A DNA stretch of 14,820 nt from Candidatus Woesearchaeota archaeon (GCA_013204355.1 JABMOA010000043.1:1-14820); one strand, 5' to 3'. Shown: positions 1 through 5,810, counted from the stretch's first letter. The notes: generated by a model not told the origin, from the letters alone. A program made the numbers and translations.

Positions 1-43
1 CTTTCCTAATTCAAAAAGAAAGTAAGGTGCTATTTATACCTTA

Positions 44-67
44 TTTATAAAGCAATTCTACAGAGCC
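44..67 (+). repeat. 24-bp direct repeat, left copy
   Basis: The 24 bases match 4314-4337 in the same orientation with one mismatch (A55 versus T4325). The repeat starts with a TATA-like TTTATAAAGC and ends with CTACAGAGCC. Similarity stops abruptly on both sides. The ABC exporter reading frame becomes recognisable just to the right, so this copy marks the edge of a truncated gene. Confidence 0.75.
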
Positions 68-68
68 T

Positions 69-1085
69 AATGTAAATGAAATCAAATGGTTTTTTGTATC
101 ATTAAGTACAGCAGTAATGACATTCTTAGTATTGTTTACCTACATATATAGAAACTATAAAACAGGATTACTTATTGGAACTATTTTTGTCCTTTACGAA
201 TATGTGGGGAGAATTAATTCATTATTTTTTAGGTTTGCCTACAAATATGCTGATATTGTGCAACAACAAACCACCATTACAAATGTTGAAGAAATTAGTA
301 ATGAATTCAAAAAAATTAAGCAAGTTAAACAATATCCATTAAAACAATGGAAAGAAATGAAAGTAGAAGCATTAGAATTTACATATCATTCAGAAGATGG
401 TGCACATCCTCATATTGATAATATTTCATTAACAATTAAAAGAAATCAAAAGATTGCATTGATTGGAGATTCAGGATCTGGTAAAACAACATTTTTAAAA
501 ATTGTGAGAGATATTTATTCCCCACGATATGTAAACCTCTATATTGATGGAAAAATCATGAAGGATGGGTTTAAATCAATTAGTTCATATATTTCATTGA
601 TACCTCAAGACCCCGAAATATTTTCATCTACAATTAGAGAAAATATTACATTAGGTTTAACACATTCAAAAGAAGAAATAAAATTATTTACAGACATGGC
701 AAGATTTAGTGATGTTATCGTAAAATTGCCACATGGATTAGATTCCTCCATTGTAGAGAAAGGTGTAAATTTATCTGGTGGCGAGAAACAGAGGTTAGCA
801 TTATCTAGAGGTTTGTTAGCTTCTGAAGATAAAGAGATCATTCTCTTAGATGAACCAACAAGTAGTGTTGATAGCAAGAATGAATTGTTAATCTATCAAA
901 ACATCTTTAATAGATATAAGAACAAAACAATCATTTCATCAATCCATAGATTACATCTATTACCATTGTTTGATCACATCTATTTCTTTAAGAATGGAAA
1001 GATCATTGCATCTGGAGATTATCAACAGTTACGTAGAAGATCATCTGAGTTTCAAGTGATGTTAAAGAAGTATAGTAATAGGTAG
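69..1085 (+). pseudogene. ABC exporter half-transporter, 5'-truncated (end of membrane domain plus complete ATPase domain)
   Basis: This is the C-terminal part of an ABC exporter, a membrane ATPase that normally has six helices followed by a nucleotide-binding domain. Numbering from the first Met (position 117), the ATPase domain is complete: Walker A GDSGSGKT (117-124), Q-loop Gln164, signature LSGGE (219-223), Walker B ILLDE (242-246) and H-loop His277. Only the last one or two membrane helices remain, in about 330 residues against a usual 570-600. The frame stays open upstream of the Met to base 51, with membrane-like sequence, but has no earlier ATG, GTG or TTG and meets TAA at 48-50. The Met is therefore probably not the original start, and the gene has lost its 5' end. 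The break coincides with a 24-bp sequence (44-67) repeated at 4314-4337. I infer a remnant cut by a rearrangement; a short translated ATPase is possible but unlikely to transport. The ATPase assignment is secure. Confidence 0.85.
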
Positions 1086-1145
1086 TGCCAATTAATGAGG
1101 TATTTCTAAGACTATATCAAAAGCATTCTTTGGGTTTGTTGAAAA

Positions 1146-1224
1146 TAGTCCCCTTTATTTTTAGTAGGGTGTATTATTTATATTTATTAAGGAGTAGTTT
1201 GTTCATATTATTGAAAAAGGGAGG
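1146..1224 (+). repeat. Junction element D, shortened and divergent copy
   Basis: This is a weaker member of the intergenic element family. Bases 1146-1175 align with 3144-3177 of element B, sharing TAG, CCTTTATTT, TAGGG and GTATT with a 4-base gap. The right end carries ATTATT and GGGAGGAATGTT (to 1230), like the right end of element C. The inner palindrome and right arm seen in A, B and C are missing. A possible left end, CCAATTAATG at 1088-1097, lies just after the ABC stop codon. It separates the ABC remnant from the first cassette-like gene. Confidence 0.45.
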
Positions 1225-1242
1225 AATGTTCACACAAACATA

Positions 1243-1259
1243 GAAATCTTTTTATAAAC
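1243..1259 (+). promoter_or_regulatory. Archaeal TATA/BRE promoter for the 240-residue gene
   Basis: GAAATCTTTTTATAAAC is centred about 25 bases before the ATG at 1278, the spacing of a leaderless archaeal transcript. GGAGGAATGTT lies 23 bases upstream of it, at 1220-1230. The same pair of motifs at nearly the same spacing precedes the gene at 4017. Confidence 0.6.
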
Positions 1260-1277
1260 AATGTATTATAAAATATT

Positions 1278-2000
1278 ATGCTTGAACATATATTGAAGAG
1301 ATTATCTGGTTTAAACAAAGAAAAGTTTGTTTTGGTACCGCTAGTTGGAGAAGAAGGATTAGAAGAATTTAGAATTCACTATGATGAAGATAATTGTACT
1401 CCTGTTTCAACAGAACAAGCGGTTTCACTTGCACAAAGATTTGTTGAAGAAAGAGACATCCCTTATTCAGTATCATATAGTGAAGCTATGTTGGTAAATC
1501 GTCGTGTTCAAGAAATTCCAACTTGTCAAGAAAGAAATTTCTTTTATCAATCTGTTGGATTTCATCAATGGTTGGAAATGCGTGGAGAATTTGGCAAGAA
1601 TTTTGATAGTGTTCCTGTTATTTTAAACTATACTACTCCGGGAGAATATGAAGTAACTCTTACATTTTCCAAGGATGATGTATCTCAAAGAGAAAAGTTA
1701 TATATTGACTCACAAACAGGAAAAATTAGGTCGTGTGCTCGTTTTGGAGTTCAACAACGTGAGCTTAACGCGGATTATATTAGCGAATGTCTAGCACATA
1801 AAAAACAGAATTTTATATTATTATATGTAAAGAATGGGGCTGTTGCAGAGAGGCTTCAAAGAGACCTTAATGGTGAAGAAGATGTTGAATCTATTAGTTA
1901 TGGTCCACGGAGTTTGATAGATCGTGATTTTGCGGAAGCTGCATTTTCGCGTATGCGTTCTGGACATACCACTTTCCCTAATAAGGGGAATCCTGAATAA
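1278..2000 (+). CDS. Unknown 240-residue protein, possible PepSY-like fold
   Basis: I do not recognise this gene with confidence. It encodes a soluble, acidic protein without signal peptide or membrane segment. Residues about 42-70 (STEQAVSLAQRFVEERDIPY) and about 125-155 (YEVTLTFSKDD, then LYIDSQTGKI) have the shape of PepSY-type repeats, which combine a helix with a strand ending in 'vD..TGkI'. This is a weak shape match and not a motif-level assignment. The ATG fits a leaderless start 25 bases after a strong TATA box. The gene stands alone, with junction elements on both sides and genes of unrelated type beyond them, so it behaves as a single-gene cassette. No catalytic residues can be named. 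Confidence 0.7.
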   Translation: MLEHILKRLSGLNKEKFVLVPLVGEEGLEEFRIHYDEDNCTPVSTEQAVSLAQRFVEERDIPYSVSYSEAMLVNRRVQEIPTCQERNFFYQSVGFHQWLEMRGEFGKNFDSVPVILNYTTPGEYEVTLTFSKDDVSQREKLYIDSQTGKIRSCARFGVQQRELNADYISECLAHKKQNFILLYVKNGAVAERLQRDLNGEEDVESISYGPRSLIDRDFAEAAFSRMRSGHTTFPNKGNPE

Positions 2001-2019
2001 ACATTTTGAAGTGAATAAA

Positions 2020-2175
2020 CCTCCGAATAACGCTTAAGTTTAATTTAACAAATTCTAACATATACCTTTGTTTATAGAAAAAGGTACCTTTTTCACGGGC
2101 TAAATACCCCCTATTGTTTGTAAACAAAGGTGTCTAGAAAAATAAGTAATAAATAAAGATACGATTATTTGGAGG
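2020..2175 (-). repeat. Junction element A, 156 bp, inverted relative to element B
   Basis: The element has three nested inverted symmetries. The ends are CCTCCGAATAACG (2020-2032) and CGATTATTTGGAGG (2162-2175). The inner arms are a perfect 11-bp pair, ACCTTTGTTTA (2064-2074) and TAAACAAAGGT (2121-2131). An off-centre perfect 18-bp palindrome, GAAAAAGGTACCTTTTTC, lies at 2077-2094. The reverse complement of 2062-2145 aligns almost base for base with 3138-3219 of element B. The right end stops one base before the stop codon of the minus-strand gene at 2177. The T-runs on both strands could also end transcription from both sides. Confidence 0.75.
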
Positions 2176-2176
2176 A

Positions 2177-3025
2177 TTATTCTTCAGAAGAAAGTTTCAA
2201 TCTATTTGTGTCAAGTGGAAATGCTTCTAGAAGAGCAGTAATTCCCGAATTTTTACTATCATAAGCTAATTGATATCTTCCTTTATGTGGGCATATTCCT
2301 TCAAATAATTCTCTTGTTCCAAACAGAGTCCCAACACTTGAAATCAGTGGTGAAGCAGCTATTGTTAAAAATTCTAATCCTCCATGATTGAGATATATAT
2401 CTTTCCACATGGTGGTATCTGACAAAGCATCAATTCCAACCATTGTAGCAGCCCCTACTGCTAAGCTAATTACCGTTCCTAATACAAAAAAATCCCTTTC
2501 AAATTTATTAGAAGTTCCCTCCTTTAAATTGTGATAATCTTTAACAAATTCATTAAGATGATACCTAGAACGTAAATTATAAACCTGGAAATCAGAATCA
2601 GAGAGCGCAATAACTTTTGTTCCTTCTCGTTTTACAAAAAGATAATCTTTCTTTTCGTCTTTTTCATTCATTGAATGTTGTTTGTAACCATTTTGATGCA
2701 ATAATCCTTTAATCATTTTATTTAGTTCTTGTTGATTTGTTCTTCCCCTTTCACTTTCAGCTACTAAGACTATTGCTTTCCCAAGATAATCTAAACCTTC
2801 ATACTGAACATCGCTTCTTAGTCCACTAATTATTAAACCAGTGGCTTGAGCATGTTCTGGGTCATAAGAAGCTTCTTCTAAAATCCCCGCTAAGCTATCT
2901 GCAATTTCTGCTGGAGATTGAGACAATTCTGCAAGTGATTGTGAAACAGTTTCTCTATGGGTTGCTAACTGCATTGAACTTGCAATATCAGCACCTTGCC
3001 TTACGTCATCATCACTTGAATCCAT
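2177..3025 (-). CDS. Unknown 282-residue protein with two predicted membrane helices
   Basis: I do not recognise a family. From the ATG at 3025 the protein has a long polar, helix-rich N-terminal part (about residues 1-165, Ser, Glu and Gln rich). Two hydrophobic segments follow at about 179-199 (FFVLGTVISLAVGAATMVGI) and 217-237 (LEFLTIAASPLISSVGTLF), then a short soluble tail. This suggests a hairpin-anchored membrane protein with a cytoplasmic N-terminal domain. A TTG two codons upstream could also start it, but ATG fits the TATA box at 3053-3064 better. It is the only gene of the array on the minus strand, and its flanking elements A and B face in opposite orientations. It has no operon partner. 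Confidence 0.7.
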   Translation of the reverse strand: MDSSDDDVRQGADIASSMQLATHRETVSQSLAELSQSPAEIADSLAGILEEASYDPEHAQATGLIISGLRSDVQYEGLDYLGKAIVLVAESERGRTNQQELNKMIKGLLHQNGYKQHSMNEKDEKKDYLFVKREGTKVIALSDSDFQVYNLRSRYHLNEFVKDYHNLKEGTSNKFERDFFVLGTVISLAVGAATMVGIDALSDTTMWKDIYLNHGGLEFLTIAASPLISSVGTLFGTRELFEGICPHKGRYQLAYDSKNSGITALLEAFPLDTNRLKLSSEE

Positions 3026-3052
3026 TTTCAACTAGAACATCTAAGAAACCTC

Positions 3053-3064
3053 AGATATATTTTA
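3053..3064 (-). promoter_or_regulatory. Archaeal TATA-like promoter for the minus-strand membrane protein
   Basis: On the minus strand CTTAAAATATATC is centred about 33 bases before the ATG at 3025, which gives a leader of about 8 bases or less. It lies between element B and the gene, so the gene does not depend on a promoter beyond the element. Confidence 0.45.
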
Positions 3065-3105
3065 AGTTTGGTATTTAAAAGACTTTTGTTCTAAAACAAA
3101 AAAAA

Positions 3106-3259
3106 CTCCAAATAATGGTATATTAGTTTACTAAAGATTTTTCTAGACACCTTTATTTAAAAACAATAGGGGGTATTTCGAAAGTGAAAAAGGTGCCTTT
3201 TTCTATAAACAAAGGTGTTCATTAAAATCAGCAATAAACAAAGATACAATTATTCAGAG
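3106..3259 (+). repeat. Junction element B, 154 bp
   Basis: The ends are CTCCAAATAATG (3106-3117) and CAATTATTCAGAG (3247-3259), imperfect inverted repeats. The inner arms are GACACCTTTATTTAAA (3146-3161) and TATAAACAAAGGTGTT (3204-3219), 13 of 16 positions paired. The off-centre palindrome GAAAAAGGTGCCTTTTTC is at 3186-3203. The core is nearly identical to the reverse complement of element A. The stretch 3226-3259 also matches 2141-2175 of element A in the same plus orientation, so the outer arms and the core of A and B are arranged differently. Confidence 0.75.
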
Positions 3260-3274
3260 ATATTTTTATATAGT
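3259..3274 (+). promoter_or_regulatory. Archaeal TATA/BRE promoter for the SET-domain gene
   Basis: GAGATATTTTTATATAG begins at the last base of element B and is centred about 28 bases before the ATG at 3295. This fits a leaderless or nearly leaderless transcript. Confidence 0.6.
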
Positions 3275-3294
3275 ATTAATACAAACATCAATTT

Positions 3295-3810
3295 ATGAGA
3301 GACTTACATGAAAGATGGCCACACCGGTGGCTTACACCTAAAGCAGAACCAGGTAATTCCTCAATACACAGATATGGGATTTTTGCAAAAGAAGATATCA
3401 AAAAAGGTGAGCCAATCAACGCTTTTGGTGGTATTGCTGTTCCAAAGTCGGAAATAAAAGAATATAGAAAAATTGTAAGTCATGCTGGAGTGCAAGTTAG
3501 TGATGATTTTTTTATTGTTCCTTCAAGTAATGAAGAGATTACAGAACGAGGAATTTTTAATCATTCATGTGAACCAAACATAGGGTTTAATTCTAGTGTA
3601 ACTATGGTTTCAATAAAGGATATTAAACAGGGAGAAGAGTTGGTTATGAATTATGCATTTATGGAAACAGATTTTGACCAATTTGACTGTAAATGTAAGT
3701 CTTCTGATTGTAGAAAAGTTGTTGACTCTAATTCTTGGAAAGATTCTGGTTTTCAAAATAAGTATTTGAAGTATTATTCTCCATATCTACGTAATAAAGT
3801 AGAACAATAG
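3295..3810 (+). CDS. SET-domain protein (probable protein lysine methyltransferase)
   Basis: The protein has the hallmarks of a compact SET domain, which transfers a methyl group from S-adenosylmethionine to a lysine. SET-N is at about 25-46 (RYGIFAKEDIKKGEPI), followed by the NHSCEPN block (89-95) and the GEELVMNY block (113-120) that supplies the catalytic Tyr120. A post-SET-like DCKCKSSDCR follows, with Cys132, Cys134 and Cys139. With Cys92 these form the usual zinc site of the post-SET loop. At 171 residues it is a SET domain with almost nothing else. The ATG is leaderless after the promoter at the end of element B. Its substrate cannot be read from the sequence. Elements B and C flank it with no partner gene, so a role in a mobile cassette is an inference. 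The domain call is strong. Confidence 0.9.
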   Translation: MRDLHERWPHRWLTPKAEPGNSSIHRYGIFAKEDIKKGEPINAFGGIAVPKSEIKEYRKIVSHAGVQVSDDFFIVPSSNEEITERGIFNHSCEPNIGFNSSVTMVSIKDIKQGEELVMNYAFMETDFDQFDCKCKSSDCRKVVDSNSWKDSGFQNKYLKYYSPYLRNKVEQ

Positions 3811-3963
3811 TCCACTTTTGTGAATAAAGATATCTTTTTAAAATTCTCAAGGGGTTTATTCATAAACAAAAGGGGGATTTTCAACTCCGAGAAAGGTGCC
3901 TTTTTGTATAAACAAAGGTATGTAACAGAATTGCCAAAAATTAAATTAAGCATTATTCGGAGG
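3811..3963 (+). repeat. Junction element C, about 153 bp
   Basis: The right half matches B and A well: AAAGGTGCCTTTTT around the inner palindrome (3892-3905), TATAAACAAAGGT (3907-3919), and the end CATTATTCGGAGG (3951-3963). The outer right arm from about 3919 to 3963 matches the reverse complement of the left arm of element A (2020-2064). The left half has drifted. Its end, TCCACTTTTGTG, is recognisable mainly by its distance of about 61 bases from the GGGGG at 3872-3876. The left boundary is approximate and starts just after the SET stop codon. Confidence 0.65.
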
Positions 3964-3980
3964 AATGTTTATTTATTAGA

Positions 3981-3993
3981 GAAATCTTTTTAA
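3981..3993 (+). promoter_or_regulatory. Archaeal TATA/BRE promoter for the 85-residue gene
   Basis: GAAATCTTTTTAA repeats the promoter core found before the gene at 1278. GGAGGAATGTT lies 22 bases upstream of it, at 3959-3969. It is centred about 27-30 bases before the ATG at 4017. Confidence 0.55.
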
Positions 3994-4016
3994 CTATCAT
4001 CATTAAATTGGATTTT

Positions 4017-4274
4017 ATGGTATTAAAATCAATAATTCAAGCAACAAAATATGTTGATGATCAAATACTTTGGCATTACAATGCCTTATCTAATCGCTTT
4101 GATTCTTCTGGAAAAGTTACTGCACTTTCAGATTATCTAATTCAAAACCACATTGGTGATTATACTCCCAAAAATTTTCAGAATTATCAAACCATATTAA
4201 AAGAAGCAATGGGTCATACTGCACAAATGAGGATAAACCAAATGTATAATGCAAGTCTTAATCGCCTCTTTTGA
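4017..4274 (+). CDS. Unknown small 85-residue protein
   Basis: I recognise no family. The protein is mostly helical, with many Tyr, Asn and Gln residues and no membrane segment or cysteine. The ATG at 4017 is preferred because it lies at leaderless distance from the TATA box. A TTG at 4008 in the same frame would be too close. The gene follows element C and precedes the nested inverted repeat at 4276-4365, which starts two bases after its TGA stop. It is the last gene of the array. Its reality rests on the well-placed promoter and the cassette position; the protein itself gives no support, so it could still be a chance frame. Confidence 0.55.
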   Translation: MVLKSIIQATKYVDDQILWHYNALSNRFDSSGKVTALSDYLIQNHIGDYTPKNFQNYQTILKEAMGHTAQMRINQMYNASLNRLF

Positions 4275-4275
4275 C

Positions 4276-4365
4276 ACTCTTACCCACAGAATAGTTTTTA
4301 ACACAAATGCGACTTTATAAAGCATTTCTACAGAGCCGTCTTAATTATAAGTCTTGAGTAAGAGT
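4276..4365. repeat. Nested inverted repeat enclosing the right copy of the 24-bp repeat
   Basis: The outer arms are ACTCTTACCCA (4276-4286) and TGAGTAAGAGT (4355-4365), 10 of 11 paired. The inner arms are GACTTTATAA (4311-4320) and TTATAAGTC (4345-4353), paired with one bulged base. The right copy of the 24-bp direct repeat sits inside. The unit could be a further recombination junction, a small non-autonomous element or a structured RNA; sequence alone does not decide. Confidence 0.5.
4314..4337 (+). repeat. 24-bp direct repeat, right copy
   Basis: Same orientation as 44-67 and 23 of 24 bases identical, about 4.27 kb away. Here the repeat lies in non-coding DNA after the last gene of the array, which argues that the left copy is not ABC exporter coding sequence. 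Confidence 0.75.
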
Positions 4366-4407
4366 CTAGATGAATTTTTAATCCATAAAATTACTACCTA
4401 AATAATA

Positions 4408-5211
4408 TTACTGTTTAAATAATTCAACAGCACGAGGATACTTATCATTCACATGGATATCAAATATTTTATTCTCAGGATTATATAATTTTCCTTCTGA
4501 TAATACTGAATGCCAAAATGTTCCATCTCTGCATTGCTTAATTACCGCATCCCTCTCATTAGCATAATGCCCATCAATTGACAAAAATAAATTTTTATTC
4601 ATCATATGAAGGTCTAAAGGAAATGTTCCTAATTCAAAATGATCTAATCCTAAAGTTTCTTCAACGAGTTCTAAAACAGGTCTTCCATAACATCGTTCAA
4701 ATTCTTCAATAGCTCGTGATCTCCATGCTTCTATATTTTCATGAGGTGCATTATACCCTCCAAAATCACAAGAATTTCCAAACCCACCATATAAAACCAC
4801 TCCACCTCGTAAATTAGGATTTTTGTTTTCAAGAAGATGATGGACAGCGTTTAACAAATCTTCTAAATCAGATTCACGCTCTTCAGAAGAATGAAATCAT
4901 TTTGAAGATAAAGCTTTAAGTAATTCTTGTGGAGAAAATTGTCCTTCTTCTATTGCAACAGAAGGATTTGGATCAGGGATCATTCCTTTACGAGAACCAG
5001 CATATGTTGTTGCCATCCCATATTCATTTAGGTCACGGTTATTATGAATAATTAACATATCAATATCATGTGCCTTTTCACCACGTACTACTGATCCGAA
5101 TAAAAGAACATCATAATCAAAACTGTTAAGACTACCTTTATAACTATGATCAACAATAATTCTAGCAATATCACTTGCATATCCTTGAGCGTGAGGTAAA
5201 TATTCTGTCAT
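4408..5211 (-). pseudogene. Nucleotidyltransferase-domain protein interrupted by an in-frame TGA
   Basis: The first 104 codons (5211 down to 4900) carry the nucleotidyltransferase signature GSVVRGEKAHDIDMLI, with Gly39-Ser40 and metal-binding Asp49 and Asp51. A TGA at 4897-4899 follows. The same frame then stays open for 161 more codons down to the TAA at 4408. The second part holds FPLDLHMM, whose Asp (codon 200) could be the third carboxylate of the fold, so both parts probably form one protein of about 266 residues. The second part lacks a convincing start of its own: its first start-like codon is a TTG at 4857, with no promoter or ribosome site. The upstream promoter is at 5231-5245. TGA ends several other genes here, so readthrough or recoding is not expected. 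I infer a nonsense mutation or a sequencing error. The substrate is unknown. Confidence 0.65.
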
Positions 5212-5230
5212 AACTTATTTTGAGAAAAAA

Positions 5231-5245
5231 CTATTTATAAATCTT
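5231..5245 (-). promoter_or_regulatory. Archaeal TATA promoter for the nucleotidyltransferase gene
   Basis: On the minus strand AAGATTTATAAATAG is centred about 26 bases before the ATG at 5211, at leaderless distance. Confidence 0.6.
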
Positions 5246-5255
5246 TTGGATAAAT

Positions 5256-5732
5256 TCACATAAAACTATTCAAACTTAAATTAATCAGATTCTCTTTTGC
5301 TTGACGTTCTTTAAAGTCTGGTTTCAATTTCAGAAATAATTTACTATTCAAATATGTTCGTTGGAATGGGATACCTTTGTTAATTAATGATGACACACAA
5401 TCCTGAACAATAGAAACTGGCATACTAGTTTTTACAGCTAACTCTTCATAAGCTAATGGTGTTTCTTCAGTATATAATGCTAAAAAAACTTTACGTTCTA
5501 AATGATTCAAAGGCGCAATTTTAACCTCTTCTTCATGATGATGATGTAACTGTAATTCTTCAATCCGAGAATTTAATTTTTCAACTTTTAATTCCATTTC
5601 TTGAAGATAATCAAAAAGTGATTGAATCTCAGAAGTATTCTCGTTTATAGACGATAAATGTTCTTCCAGAGCATGTCTGATTGTTGTAAATTCGTATTCC
5701 ATTTTTATATAGCTGAAGCTGAATAGTTTCAT
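5256..5732 (-). CDS. Coiled-coil winged-helix DNA-binding protein (probable archaeal regulator)
   Basis: The N-terminal half (about residues 15-65) is a heptad-rich coiled coil. A short HHHHEEE stretch follows (63-69). The C-terminal half (about 75-140) looks like a winged helix: LERKVFLALYTEETPLAYEELA, then a helix around MPVSIVQDCVSSLINKG and a wing FQRTYLNSKLFLKLK. It is probably a dimeric transcription factor, inferred from fold and size. The start is uncertain: ATG at 5732 follows a leader with a GAGGTG site, while Met11 (5702, MEYEFTT) would drop an atypical first ten residues. The last residues, NLSLNSFM, loosely resemble a PCNA-binding peptide. The gene has a leader of about 40 bases, unlike its leaderless neighbours, and this leader contains the palindrome at 5735-5757. 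Confidence 0.7.
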   Translation of the reverse strand: MKLFSFSYIKMEYEFTTIRHALEEHLSSINENTSEIQSLFDYLQEMELKVEKLNSRIEELQLHHHHEEEVKIAPLNHLERKVFLALYTEETPLAYEELAVKTSMPVSIVQDCVSSLINKGIPFQRTYLNSKLFLKLKPDFKERQAKENLINLSLNSFM

Positions 5733-5734
5733 TT

Positions 5735-5757
5735 AAAGAAGTGTTAAACACCTCTTT
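5735..5757. promoter_or_regulatory. Near-perfect 23-bp palindrome in the leader of the winged-helix gene
   Basis: The arms AAAGAAGTGTT and AACACCTCTTT flank a central A and pair at 10 of 11 positions. The palindrome lies three bases before the ATG at 5732, downstream of the predicted transcription start (about 5775). It includes the only Shine-Dalgarno-like GAGGTG of this leader on the minus strand. It could be an operator bound by the adjacent winged-helix protein, or an RNA hairpin hiding the ribosome site. Confidence 0.6.
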
Positions 5758-5794
5758 TCTACCACGCCCCTTGATAAAAAAAAGATATTCTAGT

Positions 5795-5810
5795 GCTTTA
5801 AATACCTTTC
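5795..5810 (-). promoter_or_regulatory. Archaeal TATA/BRE promoter for the winged-helix gene
   Basis: GAAAGGTATTTAAAGC on the minus strand is a good BRE plus TATA match. It is centred about 68 bases before the ATG at 5732, so the transcript would have a leader of about 40 bases. The remaining DNA up to 5990 is AT-rich and shows no further gene that I can support. Confidence 0.55.

Noticed and set aside
605..877. Minus-strand open frame of 90 codons
   Set aside because: Lies entirely within the ABC ATPase domain and has no promoter; it is a shadow of the real frame.
2177..3025. Toxin-antitoxin or classical defence gene in the array
   Set aside because: None of the four array proteins shows a recognisable toxin, nuclease or antitoxin motif, so no such role is claimed.
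2020..3963. Junction elements as classical integron attC sites
   Set aside because: Length and nested palindromic form are suggestive, but I could not find paired RYYYAAC and GTTRRRY boxes at consistent places in the elements, and no integron integrase is in the window. I kept the neutral term junction element.
4338..4400. A tRNA gene after the TATA-like right copy of the 24-bp repeat
   Set aside because: No T-loop GTTCRA motif and no acceptor-stem pairing could be found in the following 90 bases.
4897..4899. TGA as selenocysteine or a reassigned codon in the nucleotidyltransferase
   Set aside because: TGA ends several other genes in the window and no selenocysteine insertion element was evident; a plain nonsense change is simpler.
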